This document shows positions 12,101-27,100 of a DNA stretch of 64,000 bases, piece by piece. Both the position numbers and the translations under genes were made by a program. The notes under the pieces are model-generated. The model did no database searches, was not told the DNA's origin, and was given only the letters and a program-made list of their open reading frames with translations. The stretch is taken from contig NC_061131.1 of the NCBI RefSeq assembly GCF_905220365.1, positions 12,127,318 through 12,191,317 of the forward strand. Reading direction: 5' to 3'. Positions within the stretch are counted from its first letter, which is position 1, and the number at the start of each line of letters is the position of its first letter. Source of the DNA: Vanessa cardui (taxonomy: Eukaryota; Arthropoda; Insecta; Lepidoptera; Nymphalidae).

Positions 12101-15100
12101 TCACAACATCAACTAAAATACGACACTAACTATACATTGCAGTTCATTGGCTAAACTAACGTTTAGCTTTCAATTTACACAGTGTAATAAGGTTTTAATA
12201 CACATAAAGCATTACTATTCAGTGCACATATACAAGCATACATATTATATATAAACAGACTTTAGTTCTCGTCGATAAATCTTAGCATATCTTGACTAAT
12301 ATCAACAGAAGCCTGATACAGAAGCTAACATTTACTATATCCAGCAAAACATTTGATCACATTGATTTGTTGGGACTCACGTATTCCTTATGAATTCAGC
12401 ATTATAAGATACGTAATAATTAATATTTTAGCTACAATTTGCAACTAATCTAGCACTAGGAATCTTGATTACCTGGACGCGTCGATGAAGTAGATGATGA
12501 GCGATGCTATACTCAGAATGAACACCAACACTACCTGAAACAAGATATGGAACATGTTATAGACAAATAAATAACTAGCTAATAATATATTTACTAATTA
12601 CATATACCTAGTATGAGATGCTGCTTTCGTCCTGGCTGGGTACATAAAATGCTATTATGAATAATATACATATTCAGTTTGAAAAAAGACTGTAGAGTCA
12701 GCTATTTTTTTTTTATTAAGGATGAATGTTGCATAGTATAATAGCAGCCTATAGTATTTCCATCACTTGAATTATAGTCATTTTAGTAGAAAAAATATCT
12801 AGCGAATAAAATATTAAATAAGTAACAAACTATAAAGATTCATTTACAACATAAATTGAAATGTTTGTTAAATCTCTAATTTGAATTTGCAGAACGATTC
12901 AATTCTTTAAAAAAAATAACAAAGAAATTTCGGGAAATACTCTAATTAAAAAATCAGAACTAAGAAGAATGTTGTGTGTGTAGTATGTAATTATAATTGG
13001 AAGAATGGGCTTGCGTCAAAATTGTGGTCTGAATTTGAATTGAAATTTGATTTGGTGGATACGCTAGACGCAAGATGAATCATAAGCAACAATTAACGAA
13101 TTCCCTGTCCAAAAATCAGACACAATAGATAACCAATAACTATGAGTCATATGCGAGTCATTGGCCAGAGAATGGCGCAGAAAAAAACAGAGGAATCCAG
13201 CAAAGCATGCCTCGATTTATTCCGCAGTTTGTCTTATGATTCACTATCGACGTTGTTGTATTTTAGGCATATTATTGTCATATTTGCGGTGTTATAAAGT
13301 ATTATTGGCTAGTCAATAATCTAATAAACCGAAAGTCTAAACCTGTTTTTAATTTTCTGTTAACGGCAAGTTTGTTTAGTTTTTGAGTAGGTATTATATC
13401 GATATAACCAGTTATATGTAATTAGACAAATACCAATATCTGAATAATTGTAAAAAAGTTTATTTATTAGAAATTTTTTAGTGAATATATTACTGATTAA
13501 ATTACTTAGATATCGCGGCAGAGCTCTATCTAGGGAGTAAATCTTATGAAGTTTATGTACTTAATTAACTGATTTTTTTAATAATGGTAGATATTATGTC
13601 GGGTAGAAATTCGATCATATATCCTTAGGTCCGTGCAGTGGCGGATTTACAAATTTGCCGCTGTAGGCTTTTTAATTTTTGCCGTCCCTTACTTTTTTTT
13701 GTAAAATTTATGATTTGTGTTCTATTGTCCTCATTACATCGGTTTTTTCCCGTTATTAGTATGATTATAAACTAGGAGATATTTCAGTCAGTTACTAGAT
13801 TATTTTTCCAGCCCGCTATGCAGTGACGAGTATACGGACTACGGAAGTAATGTGTATACATATAATTATAAGTTAAATTTCTGTAAGGTAATAAAAAATT
13901 TGACTAAAATTGCCGCCCCTCTAAATCTGCCGCCCTAGGCTCCAGCCTACTTAGCCTATTGGTAAATCCGCCACTGGGTCCGTGCCCGCTACTATGAGAT
14001 CTTAATTAGATACTATTCCTACGTGACAACTCTTATGTATATGGGATTAAAAAGGATATCCCTTTCGTAAGTCTAATTTAAATAATTTGTATTTGCAGTC
14101 ATCACCATTAAAGAATATACGCAATGAAAGTTTAATATTACACGAAGTGAGATCATAGAGAATGGATATATGCCCTTGTCAAGATTATTTAACCTGTACA
14201 ATTGTTGAGCGTTGTTACGAGATAACATTATTTTCAATGAAGTTCATTAAAATTATTAATTAATGGTCATTGATGCAAGTGTAATTAAAGACAATACGTG
14301 TAAAGATTAACATATTATTAGCTTATAAATACATACTTTCATGTATAAAAATATATTTTTTTATTGGTAGGTAGTATACAGTATTGGCTGTTATTTTTAG
14401 TTATCTGGAAGAATTATCTCTTTGTCTAGGTATCTTATCTACTTTTTCAATGTGTAATAAATATTTTGTATACACAACTTCCGTTCCGGGTAGTCCATGT
14501 TGTATAACTTTTCGTTAATCGAATGACAAGTGACGATGGTCGTCGTGGCCTTTATATGAGAAAGACAGTTACATCATTAATCATTTTTTGAAGTTAAATG
14601 GAACACATTTCCTATCCTACCGCCAAAGAGCAGTTCTTAGTACTTTTGTCCGGTTTGAAGGTGAGCCAGTGCAACGTGAGCGAATGAGATGATATCTTAG
14701 TTCCTAAAGTTGGTAAGGAAATCTAAGGAAAGGTTAATATTTCATTAGTGCCAATGTCTACCTATATGAAATATTTGGAGAGCAGGTATACTTTTTTTTT
14801 CTTATGTTGGTAGAACAAATTAGACCAATGAGGTTTAATAGGAATAATTTAAAACAATTGATTGCGTTAGCAGTGTGTCACGTTTCATGACTGCATAAGT
14901 GATAATTAATATTCATAAAGGCACTTATTATTCGTTAGGTATACCTGTGGAATGATCATGATATCATCCGATGATGTTTGAAGTAATATTCTAATTTTGC
15001 TCTAAGGCTGCAGTCGTAGTGTGAGATCAAATAGCACAGTTGTTATAATGTATTTTAATGTAAAAAAATTACAATAAAAATATTGAGACGTCATTGCTAA

Positions 15101-18100
15101 AGTAATACATACAACATCGTATAAATAAGCATACATAATCATATATATAAATGCTATGTGCAATTATAATATTCTTCTAAATGTTTTCAATAGTAAAATA
15201 TGTAGTATGACACATTTTTTGTTAAATGTAAATGTCAAAACACCTATATGTTAAATGTAGTTTCTTGCGTACAGATACCACCAATCAGCCAACCAATCCG
15301 CATTGGAACAGCATGATGGAATATGTTCCAAACCTTCTCCTCAAAGGGAGAGGAGGCCTTTAGGCCAGCAGTGGGAATTTAGAGGCTGTTATTGTGTTGT
15401 TGTACAGATAACATAAGTTCCAGATTTTCAAACGGAGCTGTGTTTAACTTCACCTACACTAAGAAGTACACTATTGCACACAATACAACATGTGAACAGC
15501 AGAATAAATTAAGCCGTAGCCTACGATGAAAATTAAACGTCACACGATAAATAAAATAGGGCTGATTATCGCTACACTATAAGGCTTTTTACAAGACATA
15601 GTAAGAACACTTTTAATCAGTCTTAATAATAAATATAGAATTCTTAAGGTTTTTTTAATAATTGCAAAATAAACTTTTAGGTTGAATGTATTTTTAATTA
15701 CAATAAAAAAACTCGCAGCTGTGCCAATGTTATGGATTTAATCACAAACGAGGTCATGGCACTAATGGCAAGCGAGTGATGATAAAATCAATCAGTCTGT
15801 GTCAATCACTTTTGACCAGGGAGCGAAACTTTTACTAAATAAAAAAAAAAACGAAAATTCAGCGAAATTTTGAATATCGAACAGTAGCTTCTGATTAACT
15901 CAATATACAGTTCAAAAATCGTTATTTAGTAATACATCGATTCCTCTCGTCCGGTCAATTTAGACTTAAAATTAATTAATTTATTAATTTTTTAAAATTC
16001 AAAATTAAAATCAAAATCCGGTAGACATTGTGGCATATCTGCTAAATATAGAAGCTTATGTGCTGCAGCGCCATCTTGCGATGAACTAGGTCATATCAAG
16101 TGAAAAAAAAACATTAAAAATAAAATCAAAATAAACTTTATTCAAGTGGACTTTTACAAGCACTTTTGAATCGTCAATTAACAATTAAGTGAAGCTACCA
16201 CCGGTTCGGAAAGTAGATTCTACCGAGAAGAACCGGCAAGAAACTCAGTAGTTACACTTTTTCAACATTTAAAAAATACAAAGTCATGTTAGTATACACA
16301 CAAACACATATACATTACAAATATACATTTGTCAAATTTCGTTGTAGCCACTCATACTGTGTCCATGTTTATTAAGCTGATACGAATATTCATTTTCGAA
16401 TAATATTGTAGTATCGCATAAATATCGCTAGTAATATGTTCCCAGCCTTATTTAGGAGTTAGTAAGAACCTCTGTAATCTCAGTGCAAATGTAGGTGTTG
16501 TATGTTTGTTCCTTATGACTAATACGTATAAGATGCAGTAGTGAGCTGTGGTATTAGATTTATATTTAAATTTATTCATTGCAGATCAGGAACCTATATT
16601 TATTTTGGAATTTATGATGTAAAATACGCCTTTGTTTGCTTCACTACGTATCTTATTAAAGAATCAAGGACAATTTATTATGATATATAGAAGTCTCAGA
16701 AGCAAAACATTAAAATATATTTATTTAAAATTTTACATAAACATGTTTTGTTAAAGAAAATTCAAAAACTATCAACAGTTTCCCCTAAAACAAAAATACA
16801 CCACCGAAGTTGGTTTCATTCATAAAAAACTACAATTGAGCATTCATTGTGCCAACTTAAAATGTCTGGGGAGAAAAAAAGTTAGCAACTGCACCCACTT
16901 AGTCGAGAGCCGCCCACTTGGCAAGCCTCCGATACCATCTTAGCTAATGGCCGCAAAAACTCTGTTCCCTCCATATTTTCATTTGCAATAAATCAAGCAT
17001 TCACTACGACAAATTGAGAAAAAACTTTATGATTTACTGCCGCTAAAAATTTCATTGATATACTAGAAATTACATAGAGTCAACATTCATGAGTTTATTG
17101 GGTGCGAAGTTTCATTTTGGCTATTTTTCACTTTGACTAAGTTTATATGGAACCAAGGAAATACAGCAGTTTCCTTTCTCAGCCCATTGCAATATTTATT
17201 CCACTAATAAAAGTATCATAAATGGTTAATTTTACTAACAAAACTTTACGGTTACTCGTTAAGAAATACTATACCTCGTTACGTTAAGGCATATCTTACT
17301 TAAATATGAAGACTTACCAGTTTTTAAAAGGCCTGATCAAAGTCAATTTCAGAATGGTTATTTTCGATGGTAGCTGAAACGCCATAGATGACTAGTAAAT
17401 CAAACTTTTTAGGAAGTTACTTGGTATATGTTACATTTATCGAATTGCCATGTGCCCAAAAATATTGTACCAGCTCTAACAGGAATGAATGTGCCTAGTC
17501 ATGCTTCTATAATCCCTCTACGCCATCGATGCTTTCGTACGCTTTACGAAAAGTTATTTTATATTTTTTCTGTATCAAATATCTTTGTTATTTACAATTA
17601 GACGACTTTGAAAATATCTATCATGATATAATATTATAAAGATTCGTAAAGATGTTCTTTACAGATCTACGTAAACTGACGAACGAAAAAGCATATTTAA
17701 ATACTTCAAATAATTTTAGGTAAACATCGTATTGAATATAATATTCGCATACTATAATTGTATTGTACAAATAATTTCATAGATACATGTAAACATATAA
17801 TTATTTCTTAGCAAATGTAATAAAAACGTGTATTCATAATAATAACACTAAATACAGTTTATAACTGAAACAATTTTTTTTAAGATTAGTATAAAAATCT
17901 TAATTTCATATATTGTATGTTGTTAAATGTTGCAACAAACTTACGGTTACTATGTACCTCTAAATAGTTCCATTCAGACCATTATAAAACAATGATATTC
18001 ATACAAGCAAATGCATCAGGGACACATTTAATACCACATAATATGCATATATAAATAAACTCGTTCGCATTGTATGAATAGATTCCTTATCTGTTTCACT

Positions 18101-21100
18101 TAGATAATGAAATATACTTCAAATTTACAAAAGAGCTTATCCGACATTTTTAATAAAGACACATAAATAAAGAAATAATTTCCTCTTGGCCGGTCTTAAT
18201 TTGTTTCCATTAGATTTAATCGTCTCTTTCATGAAGTATTTTTATTAGATTAATTCGCGTACATACGCATCGAAGAATCCAATTATCTTGATCCAATTAT
18301 GCAGAGGCGCATACTGGCATCTTACAAGGTTGCAGCCTTGACTTGAAGGGTTGATTTGTCATCATACGGGTAAGCATAGCCTTTCTATTTAATCCTTTAA
18401 CATTTGTGTTTGAGCATCGATAATGCGATGTAATTTATAATTCACTAGGCTTCAAACTTGTTTAATAAAGTAAGCGTTTTATAGATCAGCGGTGTTATTT
18501 TATAAGATCATTTCTCACTCGTGAAATATTTTGTGTTCGAGTAATAAATATTAACCTTTTTTGACATTACCAATGCGCCACCAACCATGGGTACTAAGAT
18601 ATTATGTCCCTTGTGCCTGTAGTTGCATATCCTCACTCATTCTTCAAACCTCAACGCAACGAAACTGAGTGCCTACATGACGGGCTTGCACAAAGCCTTA
18701 TCACCAAGAAAATAGTGAAACCTGACTTAAGGTGATAGGTTACTGTGTTGCATTTTTTGGATTTTATAATTACTATAAATATACTTTTGTAAAATTCGGA
18801 AAGTTTAATCGTGGTTTGAGGTATTGTTTTTTCTAATTTATATTACATAGAAACTTGGTTCAGTAGAGTACATAAAAAAACACCTATCGCTTTCTCGCTC
18901 GCACTCAAATTGAACTCATTATTAAATGAATTGCCGTGTAAAACGAAAATCAGAGCTCTGAATCAATGAAATGGTAAATAATTTATAGTAGCGCAAAATT
19001 AAATATTATATGTAGTTATGAAAAAAAAATAATTTCATAATTGTAAAATTCATACAAAATAGTTAATTTCCATTCCTTTTAGCACGCAAACGAATGAACG
19101 AATACTTATAACCGTCGTTCAATTATTTTCTAAGAAAGTAACTACGTAGAAGTGTTTATATGTTAATATATCTTAACAATGTTTGTTTTAATTTTAACCA
19201 ATAAAATTAAAGGAATCATTTCGTGAGAATTTTTATTTCATTCTTTTCCAACTTATATAGTCTAAAGAGTTTATATATTTATTTATAGATCAAACATCAT
19301 CAGTTCGTTGAATGCGAATGAACTAAAAAAATGTTTTCATTCAGGAATATTTCCCATATATGTAAACTCAGAAGTATTTTCAACTGTCGGTAGTTGATTA
19401 CGAAAGGTATGCACAGTATCGATCGTTCGGGTAGTTTTGATGGAAATAAATATTATATTTGAGTGTTATTGAATGACACTCGATATTATGAATAATTAAA
19501 TAATATTCACAAACGTGTATCTACTAGCAACGCTTAGTATGTCTCTATAAAGGATGAGTGAGCCAGTCTAACTAATGGCGCAAAGGTAAGTCTTAGTCCC
19601 AAGATTGCTAATGTTTGTATCTATCAGGTAACAGAACTGGCGAGTAGCACCGTGTGTAATTTTACACGAACTATTTGGAGCCACTTTTGACCTCTTCATA
19701 ATTCAAAAACTGTTTGGCAAATATATTAAACGTAAAGTAGTATTAAATCAATTTCAGGAAGGATAATGGAACTTGGCACCCATTTAGATCTCACTTCTTT
19801 CGTCGTTGAAGTCAACAACCAAGGTATATTTCATAATACTAAACTTGGTTCTCATTTTACATTTATGTTTTTGATGGGATTGGTATTGTATGGAATGTAT
19901 AATATTCCTAATAGCATTAATATTTGTTAGCAGTGGTAACAATTTACTATTAGGTGCCCCATTTGGCGTCCATGTTTTTTCCGATAAAAAAAAACGCTGC
20001 TATGTTGAAATTCAATGATACTTACACGAATTGAAACCGCAATCAATGAAATTTCGAATATCCTAACTATTGGGAATACTCGACAAAATTTTAAATAAAA
20101 AATATATTTTTCATATTTTTATTTCATTTTAAAAGTTAAAGTAAGTAATAAAATAAAGGTCTGCTGTTTACGTAAAATTTCATGCAAAACATTTAAAATG
20201 TTAAAAACAGCTTTAAACTAATGGCAGTTTAAGAGTTAAGATGCGTTATAACTGTTATAAATTGTAGCTTCTGAACACGGAATAAAATTTTCACGGGCAA
20301 TTAAATAAATACGTGCACTTTCATTTCATTACAGCTTCAGGTATTTGAATAGAGCTTTACGAAACGTGGAACGTATGAATTGGAGCACATATTGTCACAA
20401 GTTAATAGTTTTTACTTTTAAAAATAAAAACTCGACTAAAAAAATTATGTTTTTTGTTCATTCCCATGTAGCACTAAGCTCTTTCGTTGGACTAGCGTTT
20501 AAAGCTTATATATTCGGATATTATATAAAATTGTTCGGCTTTTTTGAGGTCCTGGTTTTAATTCCTCGGTGTGAGCTTATTAGATTTAACTTATTATTTA
20601 TTTTTGAGTTGCTACGTAAAGACAATTAATAATATTCACAAAATAAAAAATAAGACATAAAAATCACTAAAAAGTTCTGTGTGATATTCATTTACGCGAA
20701 TTGGTAATAAAACGCAGAAATAGTAATAAAATTTCATCGAGATATCAATTCGCATTTCAATAAACAACGAGTAAAGGTAAGATGATATACAGATCAGTGA
20801 AGATTAATTATAATTATAATTGCGTCGGAATTCACCTCACCTGATCACGTTGTAAATTCCGTTCCATAGAATTATGAAAGTGGCAGAATAGACTTGCATT
20901 TATACATTTAATATTTAATGAGTGTTTTGATCATGACGTATATTTGTATTTTTATAAGTATTGTTTATATTAATGCTAAAAACAATTATATTAAAGAGTT
21001 GTCTCTGTTTTCTATTCACATATTGAATGTCGACTCATAGAGGGAGAAGCGCGCCTGAAGGCCGCGCAAACATGCGGTCAATATCCTAATACAATGTTGC

Positions 21101-24100
21101 ACATATATAAAATGCTCGCCAACCTCAGGAAGTAGGTAAGGATCTTTGTAAATGTGCAAAAGAAAATATAGATAAAAACAATTCGTATTCACATTATTAT
21201 GATTAGCAGTAAATATTCGAACATGAAAACACTTTAAGGTTTTTGTTTATGTGTTTCGTTTGTACGAAAAAAAAACACAAACAGCATAAATGTGTTTCCA
21301 CAGTTTTTAGTTACAAAACAAAGTCAAATAAGGCTAATATTTTCGTTGTCCGACAACGCTTGGTTCGGTCGCCTTACATCGCTCGTACGCCCATAACGTT
21401 TAATAAACAAATATTCAAAGCATTCTGAAGAAACAAATGTTTTGGTAAAATTGTTTGCGGTTTTACTTCGTGTAATTGTAATATTTGCTATATTATTGAA
21501 ACTAAATGCCGCCTTAAGTAGTTGCCTAATTATCATCATTTGTGTATAGTCTTAAGGCGGGACTTTATATTATTTGTCTTTAGCCAAATCAATGATAAAA
21601 GATTTTGATGTATGACGTTTTACATAATAGCCTATGATCCGATATATGTTACAATAATATCACTTCTCATGAGATTGATATATTTAGCCATGACAGCAAT
21701 AGTTTTAAGAAAAAAATAGACTTTTCTCAATTAGTGTCAATATTTTTTTTTCTTTTAATTTAGAGTAATTTCTGTTCTTTCATATTCTTTCATATTCTTT
21801 CATATTTTTGTTATTATTTTAAAGATTTATTAATATAAGAGTGTAATGTATTGTTATTGTTTGTTATTTGTAACGTAAAATGTAAACGTCTGTAGTGTTG
21901 TATCACACCGTACATTAATTTACTTCTTACTTACTTTTTCTTAATATTTTCTGAATATTCCGATAGTGTTTCGAAAACTATAAATAAATAAATAATAATT
22001 AAGAAGACAGCTTACCGCTTTGAAAGCAATCTCCAAAAAATGTCAGTTAAAAGTTGTAATAAGAAAACCTTAATTAATAACATATCTCGTATAACTTGCT
22101 ATTAGATCTACTATTATATTAACAAATAGATCTTACTTATCATATATCGATTTACAATACAACACATATTGAATCCATTTTATTGTTTCTTCCAAATTTT
22201 CTATATATACTTTACCACCATTTATTTACGAATCCATTATGAATATCATACAGATTTATATATTGACTTATGATGTCATATCCATACAAGGTTAAAGACG
22301 TTTATTAATCTCTATTCCTTGGAATAGGATATACATAACACAATGCAATTAAATTCCAATAAATGGCCTTTGTATATAAGATATATTCAAAGGCCAGTTC
22401 TGTTCTAGAAATTACTCCAACGTAATTTCACATAGGTAAGCGCGTTTGACCAGCTTACGGTGCTTGAATTAATTAATTTTATTGACTTAACATTGTCGTA
22501 CACCGTGTACGACTCAGTTTACCTTATTTTATATTAAACAAAAGTATAAAATGAACGCTTGTCACGACAATGGTCTAGAATTAAAATGGGTTATGACTTT
22601 TATTCTAATATTATATACTAAAATCTTCATTAAAACACGTTGCTTCTTCTGTATATCTGTTGTATTAAATATATAGAACTTATATGTTAAATTTTTTCAA
22701 TTAGTAGTTACAACAAAAAACCTTTAATTATTTATTTATTGAAAACTAGCGACCCGGGTCGGGTTCTTCGCACGGGTGCAATAACTGATACTAAATATAC
22801 AACAAAATTTGTTTATTTACGACATCAAATTAGAAACTTCTAAAATTATTATCAGTATTTCTGTACTACATTGTCCATGTGTTAACGCACCTGCAAGCCC
22901 CCTGGTGTTGCAGATGTCCATGGGCGATGGCAGTCACTTTTCATAAGGTGAGTCTCCTGCTCGTTTGCCCCCTATCTCATAAAAAAAACCACAAAAGCCT
23001 TCCTCTCAAATCACTCTATCTATTAAAAGAAACCGCATCAAAATCCGTTGCGTAATTTGAAACATCTAAGCATACATAGGAACAGACAGCGGTAAGCATC
23101 TTTGTTTTATACTATGTAATGATTCATCATAATTCATATTATATAAGACATAATTTCATGATTTCCAGTTTCGTAGTTGGTTTAAAAATCACTAAAAAGT
23201 TCTGAGCGATATTCATTTACGTGAATTGGTAATAAAACGCAGAAATAGTAATAAAATTTCATCGTGATATCAATTCGCATTTGAATAAACAACGTGTAAA
23301 GGTAAGATGATATACAGATCAGTGAAGATTCATTTTTATTGCTCACGAAATAAGATAGATAATAGAATCGCAAACGTGAATAGTTTTACGGCTTTTTAAT
23401 TGCTAATATTAATATAAAAGGGTGCTTAATTAGTTTATAAAGATTTTTATATTTCGGTAGTAAAACCTACCGCTACAGTATCGCTGTAGTATAACACCAG
23501 AAGCGTCAGTACTAATTAACTATGGCATTTAGTACTTAATACCCATTTATAACCAAGACTATCGTCGTTTAATCTTTTTTTTGTATAAATAAAAAAAAAA
23601 TTAAAGAATTGTTGTTTGGCTCACATTGTTTTTCCAGGAGCTGAGATGGTTCAGTAGTTATAACGCGTATATCTTAACCGATGAATGTGGGCTCAAATCC
23701 AAGTAAGCACCACATAATTTTTATAGGCTTAATTTGTTTTTATAATTAATTTCTTGCTTGGCGGTGAAGGAAAATATTGTGAGGAAACCTACCATATGCC
23801 TAATTTTAACGAAATTCTGCCACATGTGCATCCATCATCCTGCATTGGAGCAGCATTGTGGAATATGCGCCTAACTTTCTCCTCCTATTCACAAATTGTT
23901 TTTCCTAGAAGTTTAACTAATTCTATTATCGTTCTAATTAATTGTGTAGGAAATTATTTTCTGACGTTGACATTAAAATATTAGGTTATATTTACTTAAG
24001 CCAGGTCACAGATGTATGCGTAAGCGATCCCGTGGCGATCACTATGATTGATGGGGAATCGCTAGTTTTTAGAGTATAGTCTGGCACTGTGCCAAGAGTC

Positions 24101-27100
24101 CCACATACCCCCACGTTTATAGTGAAAAAAAAAAAAAAAACGATATTCAATTGTCTCGACGTCACGGTAGCATGCGTAAGCAATAGCATTGCGTCCCGTT
24201 CCCTCCAACGCTGAATTTAATGTGAAGTATGGCAATCAGCCATGATACCTACATACCCCACCCCCTTAATTATCAGGAGGGGGTGCATGAAGCCATATTC
24301 CAGCAAAACAATAAATTACATATACTTATTTTTTCAGAAATAACAAATTAAATAATGATATTATATCTTTTATAAGATTTATATTTATTGAACCCCTAGT
24401 AATTATGACTTATGAATATTCAGTGGTGTGTATTATTGTCAAGCGTTGGAAGCATTTCAATAATACAAATATTAGCTTAAGCGCATGTAGGTTTTCCGAC
24501 TTCCTTGACCTTTACACCCTATTAGTGGGTTAATGGTGCCGGTGCTTCGCCTTGTTTGTCCCACTTTCTGTTATTGGTTTAAAACGAATCAAAGAAATAT
24601 ATATTTATTGAATTACACGAAGAGAGCCGAGCTGGCTCAGTGGTTGGATTGCGGGTTCAAACCCAGGTAAGCACTGAATATTCATGTGATTAATTTTTAT
24701 TTATAATTCATCTCGTGATCGGCGTTGAAGGAAAACATCGCGAGGAAATCTGAATGTTTCTCATTTCATAGAAATTCTGCCACATGTGTATTCTATAAGC
24801 GCGAATTGGAACATCGTGTTGGAATATGTTCCAAATATTCTCCTCAAAGGAAGAGGAGGCCTTAGCCCAGCAGTGGGAAATTTAGCCTTTGTTGTTGAAT
24901 TACGCGAATTGAATAAATTGTTCGTTCTATGATACACGCTCGCACACATAAATTATACTCCAAGTGGGACTTGATTATGTATGTGTGCGTTTGTCAAAGT
25001 AAAAAATGTTATCGAAATTCTATTTTGTTTTCGGGTACTCATAAAATGCTATGTATTTTTAGTGGAGTGTTCTCGTATGCATACATATTTATACATTTAT
25101 ATATATGTCCAATCGTAATGCTCCTCACATGTGTACGTTGAGAACAAATGATTCCGTCGATTCGTACGCCAATTTAATATTAAAATGAACGTCATATTCA
25201 GTTTTCGTGACATTTACAATGCGACATTTTTTATAGCAGAAATACTTATTTATTTATTCCTTTGTTTAATTTATTGGACAACATATAAATATTATTTTAC
25301 ACAAGAGGAACTAAATAAGTTCGAATCATTAAACGTGGTCAAGATTTATACAGTAACTATTTTTAATTCACCTATACTAATATTATAAATGTGAAAGTAA
25401 CTCTGTCTGTCTGTTGCTCTTTCACTACCAAACCAGTGAACCGAATTTGATGAAATTACTTATGAAGCAAATTAGAAGTCAAAGGAACGACATAGACTAC
25501 TTAATTTGTCTAACATGTAAAAACCAATCTCTAAAACAGAAGCGAAGTCCCGAGCAACAACTAGTATTTGTATATGTTTAAGAACTTAATGTTAATTAAT
25601 CTATAATTTTTAAAACAAATTCAATAAATCGTGGCCAAAGATCTTAACGGTTACTCTTTATTTGCAAATTATATTTTACATATGCATACTTGATAGGGAT
25701 TTGGAAAAGCGTTGGTATCACCTTGTCATATTCTAACACAGATTAGCAATCATTTTTACTGTCCAGTTCCGAGTTGAAGGGTAAGTGAGCTAGTATAGAT
25801 TTATTTTACAGTATTTTTGTTCCCAAGGTAGCTATGTGAGGAATTATCAAAATTTCTTAAAAAAAAGTAAAGTAACAGCCTGTAAATTACCCACTGCTGG
25901 GCTAAGGCCTCCTGTTCAATTAAGGAGAGGGTTTGGAACAAGTTCCACCACGCTGTTCCGTGCGGGTTAGTGGAAAGCGATGAAATTAGACACATGCAGG
26001 TTTCCTCACGATGTTTTCCTTCACCGCCGAGCACGAGATGAATTATAAACACAATATAAGCACATATATATATATAGTGGTGCTTGCCTGGGTTTGAACC
26101 CGAAATCGTCGATTAAGATGCACGCGTCCTAACCACTGGGCCATCTCAGCTCTCAAAATATCTTACGTCATGTCAACCGGTAATAACCACTTACCATCAT
26201 GTGGATTATTTGATAGTCCACTTATACCGTAAAAAATAAGAAACTTAAGCGTTTAAAGTGCTTTAGTAAAAATGTATTATTACTACTACGTAGTTTATAC
26301 TTATATATAAATAAATACTCAAACGTCAAAAACGTTGAAATTTTAAATTCGACTATGAACTAAAGTCAAGGACCGAGAGGTAAATGCATCGCAAACTAAG
26401 GGGGGAATGGGGGGTGGGAGGTATGCACCCATTAGACGTGGACGATAGATTCTACTTTGGGGATTATGCATCGATACCAATTGCATCTTTGTTCTCCAGG
26501 TGAAAGCTATTGAACTTAAGTTTCAATTTAATAAATATATTGAATTACGTTTGACCGTAATAAGGCTGCAATCATACATTCGAAACGAACAAAGTCGTTA
26601 ACTGAAATCAGTTCTGTCATAGATATGGTCGCAGCTTAATAGATATACACAACTCCATATTTTTTTCCTATCTCTTTAAAACTAAAATGTCATATAATAA
26701 AAAAAGCTTATTATAATTTTTTTATAGTCGAGTACATATTTATTCTTCCTAAGTGTTACTACTAATAATCATTTCATAGGTATGATAGTAGTTTTATAAA
26801 GATAACAATTTCAAAATGAACGTAAAATAGTCATCAAATTAAAAAAAAAAGACTCATTATTTTTTTATGGCGAGTACATGTTTACGCTCGGGGTATTTAT
26901 TCCAGAGAGAATTCGTATTCATTATAATTCATGTCTTATATAGTATAGTATAGTGTGGTGCCACCCTCGTCTGGAAACCTATTTGGAAGGCATCCAAGTG
27001 TTTGGCGCTTCGATCAAGCCAATATTTACGGCTCCACGAGCTTTTATAAACAAATTTTATTCAAGTTAATATTATTCCATAAAAAATATACGAGTACCGC

